Of a stretch of DNA of 64,000 nucleotides, positions 8,956 to 16,842 are shown piece by piece. Under the pieces are notes generated by a model. That model made no database searches. It had not been told where the DNA came from and saw nothing but the letters and a program-made list of their open reading frames with translations. The number at the start of each line of letters is the position of its first letter. Position 1 is the stretch's first letter. The stretch spans positions 124,001 through 188,000 of the forward strand of contig CAJTFE010000003.1 of NCBI GenBank assembly GCA_910575725.1, in the 5' to 3' direction. The translations under genes and the position numbers were made by a program. Source of the DNA: Clostridia bacterium. Lineage in GTDB: Bacteria; Bacillota; Clostridia; Lachnospirales; Lachnospiraceae.

Positions 8956-9001
8956 ATAAAAACGGCACATTGAAAAACCGTGTTATGTCTTCCAATGCGC
9001 C
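8956..9001 (-). terminator. Intra-operon partial terminator/attenuator after the binding-protein gene
   Basis: On the minus strand GGCGCATTG pairs with CAATGTGCC (one G-U) across a 20-base loop, followed by GTTTTTATC. It lies between the binding-protein gene (ends 9047) and the SDR gene (starts 8929), where partial termination would give more importer than enzyme. Confidence 0.5.
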
Positions 9002-9046
9002 ATTTCATTTCCGTTTATTTAAATCTGCCTTGTATATCCTTACATC

Positions 9047-10153
9047 TTACTGAGCAAGAATAGATGTGGCGCTTCCCTCTTCATAGCCATGCTCAGCTGC
9101 TTCTTCCGGCGTAATCTGACCCTGCTCAATATACATCTGAATAAACTGATCTACATTTTCAGAAGTACACAGCAAGGAATCAACAGAGGTAGTAATCACT
9201 GTCTCTTCTCCAGTTAACAGCTTGTACGCCGCTTCCAGATTTGCTGCTGCCAGTGCAGGAGGATTCTGATATACAGCTGCGGTGTATACGCCATCTTTAA
9301 TCTCAAGAACCGTTTTTGCCAGACAGTCTACAGAATATACCTGCATACCCTCATAAGTCGGGTCATCCTTTACAGCCTCATATGCTCCATTTCCTAATAA
9401 ATCTGCTGTTGTCAGCATACAGTCAATACGTCCATAAGAAGTCGCCCAATCTTCCATGGTTGCCATAGCTGCTGCCTCTGTTGCCTCTTCCTCCATAAAA
9501 TCACCAATAATGTTGACATCTGTTCTCTTATCAATAAATTCTGCTTTAATGGCTTCATAACGAGATGTAGTATGGAAGTTTCCAGGCATACAGTTCAAAA
9601 TACCTACAACGCCATTTTCCGGAACATTTTCCGCCGCAAGCTTCGCAATTGCCTCTCCCTGTGCATACGGATCGCCGTCAACCCAAGAACCGCCCTCTAG
9701 CTCACGAATTGCCGCATTTGTTGTAATACAGAAAATTCCTGCATCCAAAATTTTCTGGCAATAAGGTTTCTGAAGCTCACCATCATTAGGCTGAATAATA
9801 ATTACATCATATTGCTTCGTAATGCAGTCCTCGATAATAGAGTTTTCTTTTTCATTGTCTGTCTGGGCATCAAAAGTATCCAATGTAAAGGTATCCGCAT
9901 AGTCCGCTGCTTGTGTGACAAACTGGTTTACCAGCTCTGCTGCAAAGGGATCGGACTGGTTACGTGCAATATAAGCTACTTTGAAACCACCTTTTTGTTC
10001 TTCTGCTTCTTCCGGAGCTTCTGTTTCATCTGAACCTCCCTGTTCAGCCGGTGCCGCTGGTGCATCCGATTCTCCAGAAGCTCCTCCACAACCTGCAAGC
10101 AGACTGCCAAATACCGTCACTGCGCACAATAATGCTAATACTTTTTTCTTCAT
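9047..10153 (-). CDS. Sugar/polyol ABC transporter substrate-binding lipoprotein
   Basis: 368 residues. A lipoprotein signal (MKKKVLALLC through LLAGC, lipidated Cys22) precedes an acidic Ala/Glu/Pro linker to about residue 55 and then a periplasmic-binding-protein-like I domain (VAYIARNQSDPFAAELVNQF, DVIIIQPND), the RbsB type. It captures the substrate outside the membrane for the RbsA/RbsC-like proteins encoded just upstream. GGGAGGT precedes the ATG. RbsB-like proteins bind sugars, polyols and autoinducer-2-like molecules; the dehydrogenases in the operon favour a polyol. Confidence 0.9.
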   Translation of the reverse strand: MKKKVLALLCAVTVFGSLLAGCGGASGESDAPAAPAEQGGSDETEAPEEAEEQKGGFKVAYIARNQSDPFAAELVNQFVTQAADYADTFTLDTFDAQTDNEKENSIIEDCITKQYDVIIIQPNDGELQKPYCQKILDAGIFCITTNAAIRELEGGSWVDGDPYAQGEAIAKLAAENVPENGVVGILNCMPGNFHTTSRYEAIKAEFIDKRTDVNIIGDFMEEEATEAAAMATMEDWATSYGRIDCMLTTADLLGNGAYEAVKDDPTYEGMQVYSVDCLAKTVLEIKDGVYTAAVYQNPPALAAANLEAAYKLLTGEETVITTSVDSLLCTSENVDQFIQMYIEQGQITPEEAAEHGYEEGSATSILAQ

Positions 10154-10222
10154 AGTGTACCTCCCTTTTGGTTTTGGTTTTTTATAATTTACCTTGTCTC
10201 TGCAAGGCGAATTAACATTTTA

Positions 10223-11188
10223 TTACTTCCCTTTTTTATAGGTCTGACGAGATTTTGAATAGATATCCCATATAACCGCAAATGCAATAATTGCACCACG
10301 TACAATCTGCTGTATATACGAGTCAATCGACATCAAGTTCATAATATTCCCCAGGAATCCAACAACAAACGCACCTACAACAGTTCCCCACGGAGTACCA
10401 ATGCCTCCCGTAAAGCTTGTACCTCCCACTATCGTGGCTGTCAAGCCGTCCATCTCATATCCGGATGCTCCTGCCGGGAGTCCGCCGTTCACCCTAGACA
10501 TAAAGAGTACTGCTGCAATACCAATCAAAACTCCGTTAAGCAGATATGCTTTCATAATAACCATTTGGGTATTAATGCCGGATGCATTAGCTGCTTCTGC
10601 ATTTCCTCCCACGGCAAAGGTAGAACGTCCCCAGCGTGTATTCCGCATCATATAGGCCATGACAGCAAAAATAACTGCCATGAAAATAACCGGAATAGGA
10701 ATGGGGCCCAGCGACCCCTGGCCTACCTTTGTATAATTTCCAATCTCATAAATATTCTGTCCGTTGGTTATATAAAGCGCAGCGCCTCTGGCCATTGTCT
10801 GAGTCGCCAGCGTTGCAATGAAGGCCGGTGTCTTAAACTTAGTAACCATAACTCCGTTAAGAAAATTCACCAAAATAGATACCATAATTGCCACAGCAAA
10901 AGCCAAAAGCATGCTTTGTGTTGACTTGTAAGTTGAAACAGACAAGCAGCCCGCAAGTGCTATTACCGAACCACAGGACAAATCCAGTTGTCCGCATATA
11001 ATCAATGCCATTTCGCCAAACGCAATAATGATGATTACGGACTGCTGACGGCAGACATTAATCAAGTTATTGGCTGTCAAAAAGCTCCTATTGGCAATAG
11101 TACAGACAATCATGATTGCTAACAGAACAATGATAATACTATATTTGGATATCAATTTTTTTATATCAATATTTTTTCCTGAGTTCAT
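10223..11188 (-). CDS. Sugar/polyol ABC transporter permease (RbsC type)
   Basis: 321 residues, very hydrophobic, with 8-10 predicted membrane spans and the BPD_transp_2 signature GGTSFTGGIGTPWGTVVGAF near residue 260. One such permease normally forms a homodimer with a two-domain ATPase of the type encoded immediately upstream. GEMALIICGQLDLSCGSV matches the conserved RbsC region around the first ligand loop. A small hairpin (10191-10208) lies after the gene. The ribosome site (GGGATG, about 12 bases away) is poor. Confidence 0.9.
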   Translation of the reverse strand: MNSGKNIDIKKLISKYSIIIVLLAIMIVCTIANRSFLTANNLINVCRQQSVIIIIAFGEMALIICGQLDLSCGSVIALAGCLSVSTYKSTQSMLLAFAVAIMVSILVNFLNGVMVTKFKTPAFIATLATQTMARGAALYITNGQNIYEIGNYTKVGQGSLGPIPIPVIFMAVIFAVMAYMMRNTRWGRSTFAVGGNAEAANASGINTQMVIMKAYLLNGVLIGIAAVLFMSRVNGGLPAGASGYEMDGLTATIVGGTSFTGGIGTPWGTVVGAFVVGFLGNIMNLMSIDSYIQQIVRGAIIAFAVIWDIYSKSRQTYKKGK

Positions 11189-11209
11189 ATTGAATCACGC
11201 ATCCCTTCT

Positions 11210-12706
11210 TTATTGAACATTTGAAACGGCAAACTGCATAATTGATTCTTGAGAGAATTCGGATCTTGACAGCATTCCTGCAATGCTTCCTTCGCTTACA
11301 ATATAGATCCGATCGCAAATCCCAATCAGCTCCGGCAGTTCTGAAGAAATCATAATGATCCCTTTTCCTTTAGATGCAAATTTACTCATTAGCTCATAAA
11401 TCTCACGTTTAGCTCCCACATCAATTCCACGAGTGGGCTCGTCTGCAATCAATACTTTAGGATCGCAAATTAACCATTTAGCCAAAACAACCTTTTGTTG
11501 ATTCCCACCACTTAAATTTGCAATTGCCGCATCCAAATTCGGCGTTTTCACATTCATACTGTCACAGGCATCCTTTACAATATGGTTTTCCTCTCTCGCA
11601 TGAAGCTTTCCCTTATAAATAACCTTGTCCAAAGTAGCAAGCGTTGTATTAAATTTTACACTGAGAATAGGTATAATACCTGTCCGGCGTCTGTCTTCTG
11701 TCAACATAGCCAGACCGTTCTTTATGCTCTGTCTGACATTTTTGTTCTGTACTTCTTTCCCGTCTATCCAAATCTTACCAGACTCATAGGGATCAAGCCC
11801 AAACACTGCCCGCATAATCTCTGTACGGCCAGCACCCATCAGTCCTGCAAAACCGATAATTTCTCCAGCATTCACTTTGAAATTCACATTCTTGAATACC
11901 CCTGGCTGATTCAATCCTTCCACTCGCAGTATTTCATCTCCAATAGGAATCTCTTCTTTGGGATACTGATTGTCAATCTTTCTCCCGACCATATGTTCTA
12001 CAACCTGATCAACCGTCAGTTCCTTGGCATCTTTGGTTATTATGGATTTTCCATCTCTAAATATGGTGATTTCATCAGCAATTCGGAATATCTCATCCAT
12101 CTTGTGGGATATATATATTATGCTTGCTCCCCGTGCCTTCAATTCCGCAATCTTCTTAAAAAGGATCTCCACCTCTTTATTTGTAATGGCAGAAGTCGGT
12201 TCGTCCATAATGATGATTTTCGCATCATAAGAAACAGCTTTTAAAATCTCTATCATCTGAATGTCTGACACACTGAGACTGCGAAGCTTTACATCCGGAG
12301 CGTAATCCAAGCCTTCCTGTTCCAGCAGCTCTACTGTACGTCTTCGAATTGCTTTCCAGTCAATCTTTGCTCCCTTCTTCGGCCAGTTGCCCAGACAAAG
12401 ATTTTCTTCCAATGTTAAGTCCGGCACATAAGATAATTCCTGGAATATCATCGCAATCCCATTTTCTTTCGCATGAAGAGGATCTTTTATGAGCGTTTTC
12501 TCTCCATTGATAAAAAGCTCGCCTTCATCTGCTTGATATACACCATCAATAATCTTCATCAATGTAGATTTTCCGGCCCCGTTCTCTCCACACAGAACAT
12601 GAACCGTACCCTTTTTTAATTGAAAATTGACATCGTCCAGCGCTTTTACACCTGGAAAGGATTTTGAGATATGCTGCAGTTCAAGCACAACCTGATCTTT
12701 TTCCAT
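11210..12706 (-). CDS. Sugar/polyol ABC transporter ATP-binding protein (RbsA/MglA type)
   Basis: 498 residues with two fused ABC domains, as in RbsA/MglA. Domain 1 has Walker A GENGAGKST, a signature region LSVSDIQMIEI and Walker B IIIMDEPT; domain 2 has a degenerate Walker A (GLMGAGRTE), an intact signature LSGGNQQKV and ADEPTRGIDVGAK. This asymmetry is normal for the family. A longer frame begins at 12742, but ATG 12706 has AGGAGG eight bases upstream and gives the standard length. It energises the RbsC-like permease encoded next. Confidence 0.92.
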   Translation of the reverse strand: MEKDQVVLELQHISKSFPGVKALDDVNFQLKKGTVHVLCGENGAGKSTLMKIIDGVYQADEGELFINGEKTLIKDPLHAKENGIAMIFQELSYVPDLTLEENLCLGNWPKKGAKIDWKAIRRRTVELLEQEGLDYAPDVKLRSLSVSDIQMIEILKAVSYDAKIIIMDEPTSAITNKEVEILFKKIAELKARGASIIYISHKMDEIFRIADEITIFRDGKSIITKDAKELTVDQVVEHMVGRKIDNQYPKEEIPIGDEILRVEGLNQPGVFKNVNFKVNAGEIIGFAGLMGAGRTEIMRAVFGLDPYESGKIWIDGKEVQNKNVRQSIKNGLAMLTEDRRRTGIIPILSVKFNTTLATLDKVIYKGKLHAREENHIVKDACDSMNVKTPNLDAAIANLSGGNQQKVVLAKWLICDPKVLIADEPTRGIDVGAKREIYELMSKFASKGKGIIMISSELPELIGICDRIYIVSEGSIAGMLSRSEFSQESIMQFAVSNVQ

Positions 12707-12749
12707 TTTCTGCACCTCCTCGTGAGTCAAAGACTTACGCATATATGCT

Positions 12750-13781
12750 TCAGATTCTCACCACCGCTTTCACAATATCCGCCTTGTTATTCACACTGCT
12801 GTCCATAGCGTTCTGAACATCATCCAGGTCAAAGACATCGGTTACGATCCCTTTGAGATTCACCTTCCCCTCGGCAACAGCCTGGATTGCCATGGGGTAA
12901 ATGTGGCGGTAGCGGAATACGGATTTTATGCTGATCTCCTTATCCAGAATCAGTCCTGTAGGCAGATTCATATCGCCGGATGCGCTGTAGCCTACCTGAA
13001 CCAAGGTGCCGCCCTTTACCAGCATCTCAATACCTTGACGGGCACAAATCTCGGTTCCGGAGGTCTCGATTACCAGATCGCAGCCTCTTCCGCCTGTGAG
13101 CTCCATGATTCTTTTTACCGTATCCGTCTCTTTGCCGTTGACCACGTCTGTGGCTCCCAGCTCCAGGGCCTTTTCCAGACGTTTTTGCATAATGTCTACC
13201 ACGTAAACGGTGGTAACGCCCAGAGCTTTCAATGCCATCATGGATACCAGGCCGATACAGCCGGCTCCTGTGACAACTGCCGTCTGCCCCATATGAGCTC
13301 CTCCCTGCCGAGCCGCATGAAAGCCTACGGCCAGAGGCTCAATCAGCGCGCCTTCCATCGTGCTCACATTGTCCGGAAGCTTAAAGCAGAGGGCTGCCTC
13401 ATGGGCTATGTACTCCTGGAATACGCCGTCCACCGGAGGCGTAGCAAAAAAGATAACGTCCGGGCAGAGATTGTAGCGGCCTGTACGGCAGAATTCGCAG
13501 TGGCCGCAGGTCTTTCCGGGCTCTAAGGCAACCCGGTCTCCTGCCTTCAGATGTGTTACATTCTTTCCGACCTCCACCACGGTACCGCCTGGCTCGTGTC
13601 CCAGTACAAAGGGCGGCTCAACGATGTAGTTTCCGATTCTTCCATGCTCGTAGTAATGAAGATCCGAACCACAGATTCCCACATATTCCAGCTTCACCAG
13701 AACCTCGTCGTCCTTGGGAACCGGAATCTCTCTTTCCTCAAATCCCATTTTACCGATGCCAAGCATCACGGCTGTTTTCAT
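12750..13781 (-). CDS. Zinc-dependent medium-chain polyol dehydrogenase (sorbitol dehydrogenase-like)
   Basis: 343 residues of the zinc MDR superfamily. Catalytic zinc ligands are in [13 protein letters not shown] and LGHEPGG; the structural-zinc motif [15 protein letters not shown] has all four cysteines. The Rossmann domain has [14 protein letters not shown] and VVDIMQKR; the Asp after the sheet favours NAD. It most resembles sorbitol/xylitol dehydrogenases, which oxidise a polyol at C2 to a ketose. ATG 13781 is preferred (GGAGG five bases upstream) over ATG 13793, whose AGGAGG is 14 bases away. It is the first gene of the operon, behind the promoter at 13873-13901. Confidence 0.9.
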   Translation of the reverse strand: MKTAVMLGIGKMGFEEREIPVPKDDEVLVKLEYVGICGSDLHYYEHGRIGNYIVEPPFVLGHEPGGTVVEVGKNVTHLKAGDRVALEPGKTCGHCEFCRTGRYNLCPDVIFFATPPVDGVFQEYIAHEAALCFKLPDNVSTMEGALIEPLAVGFHAARQGGAHMGQTAVVTGAGCIGLVSMMALKALGVTTVYVVDIMQKRLEKALELGATDVVNGKETDTVKRIMELTGGRGCDLVIETSGTEICARQGIEMLVKGGTLVQVGYSASGDMNLPTGLILDKEISIKSVFRYRHIYPMAIQAVAEGKVNLKGIVTDVFDLDDVQNAMDSSVNNKADIVKAVVRI

Positions 13782-13831
13782 CTTTCCCTCCATAGCTTTC
13801 TCTTATATCCTCCTGTAGTTATTTTACTAGT

Positions 13832-13850
13832 TTTTAAATTTATTTTAAAA
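13832..13850. promoter_or_regulatory. AT-rich inverted repeat in the polyol operon leader (operator candidate)
   Basis: TTTTAAA and TTTAAAA flank a five-base spacer between the promoter and the first gene. It is a plausible repressor site, but it does not match the palindrome at the ROK promoter base for base. Confidence 0.3.
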
Positions 13851-13872
13851 TATATCTTATTAAGATTGCTTT

Positions 13873-13901
13873 ATTATCTCACTATTTTGAATATATGTCA
13901 A
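13873..13901 (-). promoter_or_regulatory. Sigma-A promoter of the polyol operon
   Basis: TTGACA (13896-13901) and GATAAT (13873-13878) lie 17 bases apart on the minus strand, about 90 bases before the zinc dehydrogenase. The untranslated leader would be about 70-85 bases. Confidence 0.78.
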
Positions 13902-14046
13902 TACCAAATTTTAGTTTTTTTGTGTAATTCAACTATTCTCTGCCATATAATATGCCATGCATGTATCAATAACTGTAAATAATGTGCCCGAGATCCACTC
14001 CGGTTATGTGTCTGCAATGCAGCTCTGCCGCAGAAATGCCCCTATT

Positions 14047-14132
14047 GCTCCGAAGGAGCATCGAGCAGGGAAGATTTACGAAGTCCGCCCATCCCGAAGG
14101 GATATGCATTAACGAGATACCCACAGGGTATA
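14047..14132. repeat. Tandem mini-hairpins, related to the repeat at 44838
   Basis: Three short perfect hairpins follow one another: GCTCC-GAA-GGAGC (14047-14059), ATCCC-GAA-GGGAT (14091-14103) and ATACCC-ACA-GGGTAT (14118-14132). The last two, with TATGCAT and an AA-rich linker between them, align with 44840-44880, which has the same two-hairpin plan and linker. The rest of the gap 13902-14276 holds the ftsH terminator and a 10-bp hairpin; no gene is seen. Confidence 0.6.
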
Positions 14133-14161
14133 AAAAAAGAGCCATCCCCTTGGAATGGCCC
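14132..14161 (-). terminator. Terminator of ftsH
   Basis: On the minus strand GGCCATTCC pairs with GGGATGGC (one mismatch) and is followed by TCTTTTTTT. Confidence 0.6.
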
Positions 14162-14201
14162 TAAAAACCTGTCTCTATAAAAAATTCACTCTTTTTTCAT
14201 C

Positions 14202-14233
14202 TCCACGCCAACCACTTTACAGATTGGCGTGGA
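14202..14233. repeat. Perfect 10-bp inverted repeat between ftsH and its terminator
   Basis: TCCACGCCAA and TTGGCGTGGA pair perfectly around a 12-base loop in the ftsH 3' untranslated region. No T run follows on either strand, so it is more likely an mRNA 3' stability element than a terminator. Confidence 0.55.
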
Positions 14234-14276
14234 GCAAATTATTCTCTTCGCCCCGTCCCTTCCGGAACAGCCAGCT

Positions 14277-16361
14277 TTACCGCCGTTCTCTCACAATTAC
14301 CACCGGAGGCTTCTGCTCATCCGCCTTTTCCTCCTCCGCTGTGCCATCCCGGCCTGTATCTTCCCGTTCTTCTGCATCCCCCAGTCCTGCCTGGGTTTCT
14401 TCTTCCGCCTTGCTCTCCGTATTCTTTGCAGGCTCCGCCTCCTTATCCATATTCCCGGAAGCCTTCTCCTTCGTCTCCTCTTCCTCCGGCTCCGGAATTC
14501 CCTTGGCTTCCCGAAAAATCTTCATAAACTCTTTGCCTGTAATGGTCTCCTTCTGAATAAGGAATTCCGCAATCTTATCCATCACATCCCGGTTTTCACT
14601 TAAGAGCCGCTTGGCTTCCTCATAGGAATTCTTGAGGATCTTCATAACCTCCTGGTCTACCTCGGCCGCCGTGGCGTCGCCGCAGTTCATAATCGTCCGT
14701 CCGGTCAGATACTCATTTTCCTTCGTCTCCAGCCCCATAAGGCCGAACTTCTCGGACATGCCGTACTGTGTCACCATGGCTCTTGCAAGACGCGTCGCCT
14801 TCTCAATATCATTGGAAGCGCCGGTCGTCACAGTCTCAAAGACCAGCTCCTCCGCCGCCCGGCCAGCCAGATAGCCTACCAGCATAGCGTCGATCTCTTT
14901 TTTAGTATTCAGATACTTCTCTTCCTCCGGCACCTGCATCACATAGCCCAAAGCTCCCATAGTACGGGGGACAATGGTAATCTTCTGCACCGGCTCCGAG
15001 TCTTTTTGCAGCGCGCTTACCAGCGCATGCCCCACCTCATGGTAGGATACAATGCGGCGCTCCTCCTTGCTCATAATGCGGTCCTTCTTCTCTTTTCCCA
15101 CCAGAACCACCTCCACGGCCTCAAAAAGATCCTTCTGGGCCACGGCTTTTCTCTTGTTCTTCACAGCAAGGATAGCAGCCTCGTTAATCATATTCGCCAG
15201 ATCCGATCCCACGGCTCCGCTGGTAGCCAGGGCAATCTCATCCAGATCCACCGTCTCATCCATATTCACATTCTTGGCATGAACCTTTAAGATATCCACA
15301 CGGCCTTTCAGATCCGGACGGTCTACAATAATCCGCCGGTCAAAACGGCCTGGCCGCAAAAGCGCCGGATCCAGAACCTCCGGACGGTTGGTAGCGCCAA
15401 GCACCAGGCAGGCCGTATGGCTGTCAAAGCCGTCCATCTCCGCCAGAAGCTGATTAAGCGTCTGCTCACGTTCGTCATTTCCTCCGCCGTAACGGGAATC
15501 ACGGCTCTTGCCGATAGCATCAATCTCGTCAATAAAGACAATGCAGGGAGAATGCTTCTTGGCCTCAGAAAACAGATCCCGGACACGGGAAGCGCCCACG
15601 CCCACAAACATTTCTACAAAATCAGAGCCCGACAGCGAGAAAAAAGGCACATGAGCCTCCCCCGCCACCGCCTTGGCAAGCAGAGTCTTTCCGGTTCCCG
15701 GAGGGCCCACCAAAAGCGCACCCTTCGGAAGCTTCGCGCCGATCTCCGCATATTTCCCAGGATTGTGCAGGAAATCAACTACCTCCTGAAGAGACTCCTT
15801 CGCCTCCTCCTCCCCGGCCACATCCTTAAAGGTGACACCCGTCTCCTTCTCGATATACACCTTAGCCTTACTCTTGCCGACCCCCATGCCCATCATGCCG
15901 CTGCCACCCATTTTCCGCATGGCAATGCCAAAGATCAGCCAGATCAGCAGCACAGGCAGCAGAAAATTAATCGCAGACAGAATGATTTCCCTCATATCAC
16001 TGATCGGTCTGTCATACACCACGCCCGCATCACTAAGCTTCTGCTCCAGCTGGTAATCCGGCATAATACCCGTGGCATAGACCACATCGCCGCCTCTGGC
16101 ATTCTTCTCTTTCGCCACAATCTTAATCTGATTTGAAGCCAGCTCCACGCTCTCCACTTCGCCCTTATCCAGCATCTCCATGAACTCATCATAAGTGATG
16201 ACCGTAACACTGGCGCCCATTCCGCTAAAATAATTCCAGGCCAGCATAGCAAACATCGTAATAATCATAACGATCAAAATACTCTGCCTGTTTTTAGGAT
16301 TTTTATGATTGTCCCCTCCGCCGTTACCACCCGGACGGTTGGAATTATTATTTTCTTCCAT
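14277..16361 (-). CDS. ftsH: ATP-dependent zinc metalloprotease FtsH
   Basis: 694 residues from ATG 16361, which has AGGAGGAGAAAG just upstream; the frame is open to 16499 but that stretch covers the promoter. FtsH is a hexameric membrane protease degrading misfolded membrane proteins and regulators. A Gly/Asn-rich N-terminus is followed by TM1 (27-45), an external domain (50-120) and TM2 (about 126-148). The AAA module has Walker A GPPGTGKT (219-226), Walker [13 protein letters not shown] and the arginine-finger region [19 protein letters not shown]. The zinc site is HEVGH with a downstream Glu/Asp in the peptidase domain. The last 70 residues are a Glu/Lys-rich disordered tail. It is monocistronic. 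Confidence 0.96.
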   Translation of the reverse strand: MEENNNSNRPGGNGGGDNHKNPKNRQSILIVMIITMFAMLAWNYFSGMGASVTVITYDEFMEMLDKGEVESVELASNQIKIVAKEKNARGGDVVYATGIMPDYQLEQKLSDAGVVYDRPISDMREIILSAINFLLPVLLIWLIFGIAMRKMGGSGMMGMGVGKSKAKVYIEKETGVTFKDVAGEEEAKESLQEVVDFLHNPGKYAEIGAKLPKGALLVGPPGTGKTLLAKAVAGEAHVPFFSLSGSDFVEMFVGVGASRVRDLFSEAKKHSPCIVFIDEIDAIGKSRDSRYGGGNDEREQTLNQLLAEMDGFDSHTACLVLGATNRPEVLDPALLRPGRFDRRIIVDRPDLKGRVDILKVHAKNVNMDETVDLDEIALATSGAVGSDLANMINEAAILAVKNKRKAVAQKDLFEAVEVVLVGKEKKDRIMSKEERRIVSYHEVGHALVSALQKDSEPVQKITIVPRTMGALGYVMQVPEEEKYLNTKKEIDAMLVGYLAGRAAEELVFETVTTGASNDIEKATRLARAMVTQYGMSEKFGLMGLETKENEYLTGRTIMNCGDATAAEVDQEVMKILKNSYEEAKRLLSENRDVMDKIAEFLIQKETITGKEFMKIFREAKGIPEPEEEETKEKASGNMDKEAEPAKNTESKAEEETQAGLGDAEEREDTGRDGTAEEEKADEQKPPVVIVRERR

Positions 16362-16419
16362 CTTTCTCCTCCTTGTATCCGCTGCCAGCCACAGACAACC
16401 CCATGACCGTAACATCTCT

Positions 16420-16448
16420 ATTATAGTGTGTGTTCCCCCAGAAAGCAA
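16420..16448 (-). promoter_or_regulatory. Promoter of ftsH
   Basis: TTGCTT (16443-16448) and a consensus TATAAT (16420-16425) lie 17 bases apart on the minus strand, about 60 bases before the ftsH start. Confidence 0.7.
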
Positions 16449-16524
16449 TACAGAAGCTGTGAATTTTCCTTCACGAATCACCCAAATCAAACAAATCAAG
16501 CACCCCTTCCACCCCCAAAAACCA

Positions 16525-16750
16525 GTTCATCCAGTCTGCGGCCATAGGGGTTCCTGCGTATTTCCAATATCCAGTGTCCGGCTGTTCGCGTACAGGCTGT
16601 CTGATATGGGCGCACATTGACAAAAAAACCAAAAAACATCCAAAACACCCAAAGTCAATGTACGCACAGAGCAGACAGCCTGTACGCGAACCGTCCGAAC
16701 ACAGGATATGGAAATACGCAGGAACCCCTATGGCCGCAGACTGGATGAAC
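16525..16750. repeat. Long-hairpin repeat family P1, copy 1
   Basis: An inverted repeat with arms of about 97 bases and a G-free loop of about 32 bases (16622-16653). The outer arms are unique to this copy and perfectly paired (16525-16565 with 16710-16750). The inner arms share a core with the copies at 27364 and 46702 (ATATCC, AGTGTCCGGCT, CTGTCTGATA and CAGAGCAGACAG, CGTCCGAACAC). It lies between the divergent ftsH and P-type ATPase genes. No ORF, IS ends or T run belong to it. Confidence 0.85.
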
Positions 16751-16842
16751 GTCCCCCTCCAACTTCATAGCATAACTTTGTCCCCCTTTTCATATCTTTT
16801 CATATAAACTTGGACAACACATAAAGAAGGGACAAACAAACC

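Noticed and set aside
14277..16499. Longer FtsH frame starting at 16499
   Set aside because: The extension covers the TTGCTT/TATAAT promoter, and ATG 16361 has a strong AGGAGG and gives the normal N-terminus.
16525..16750. P1 copies as ordinary intrinsic terminators
   Set aside because: No T run follows on either strand, stems are far too long, and one copy lies between divergent genes.
16525..16750. P1/P2 as IS elements or CRISPR
   Set aside because: No transposase frame, no target duplication common to copies, and no regular repeat-spacer pattern.
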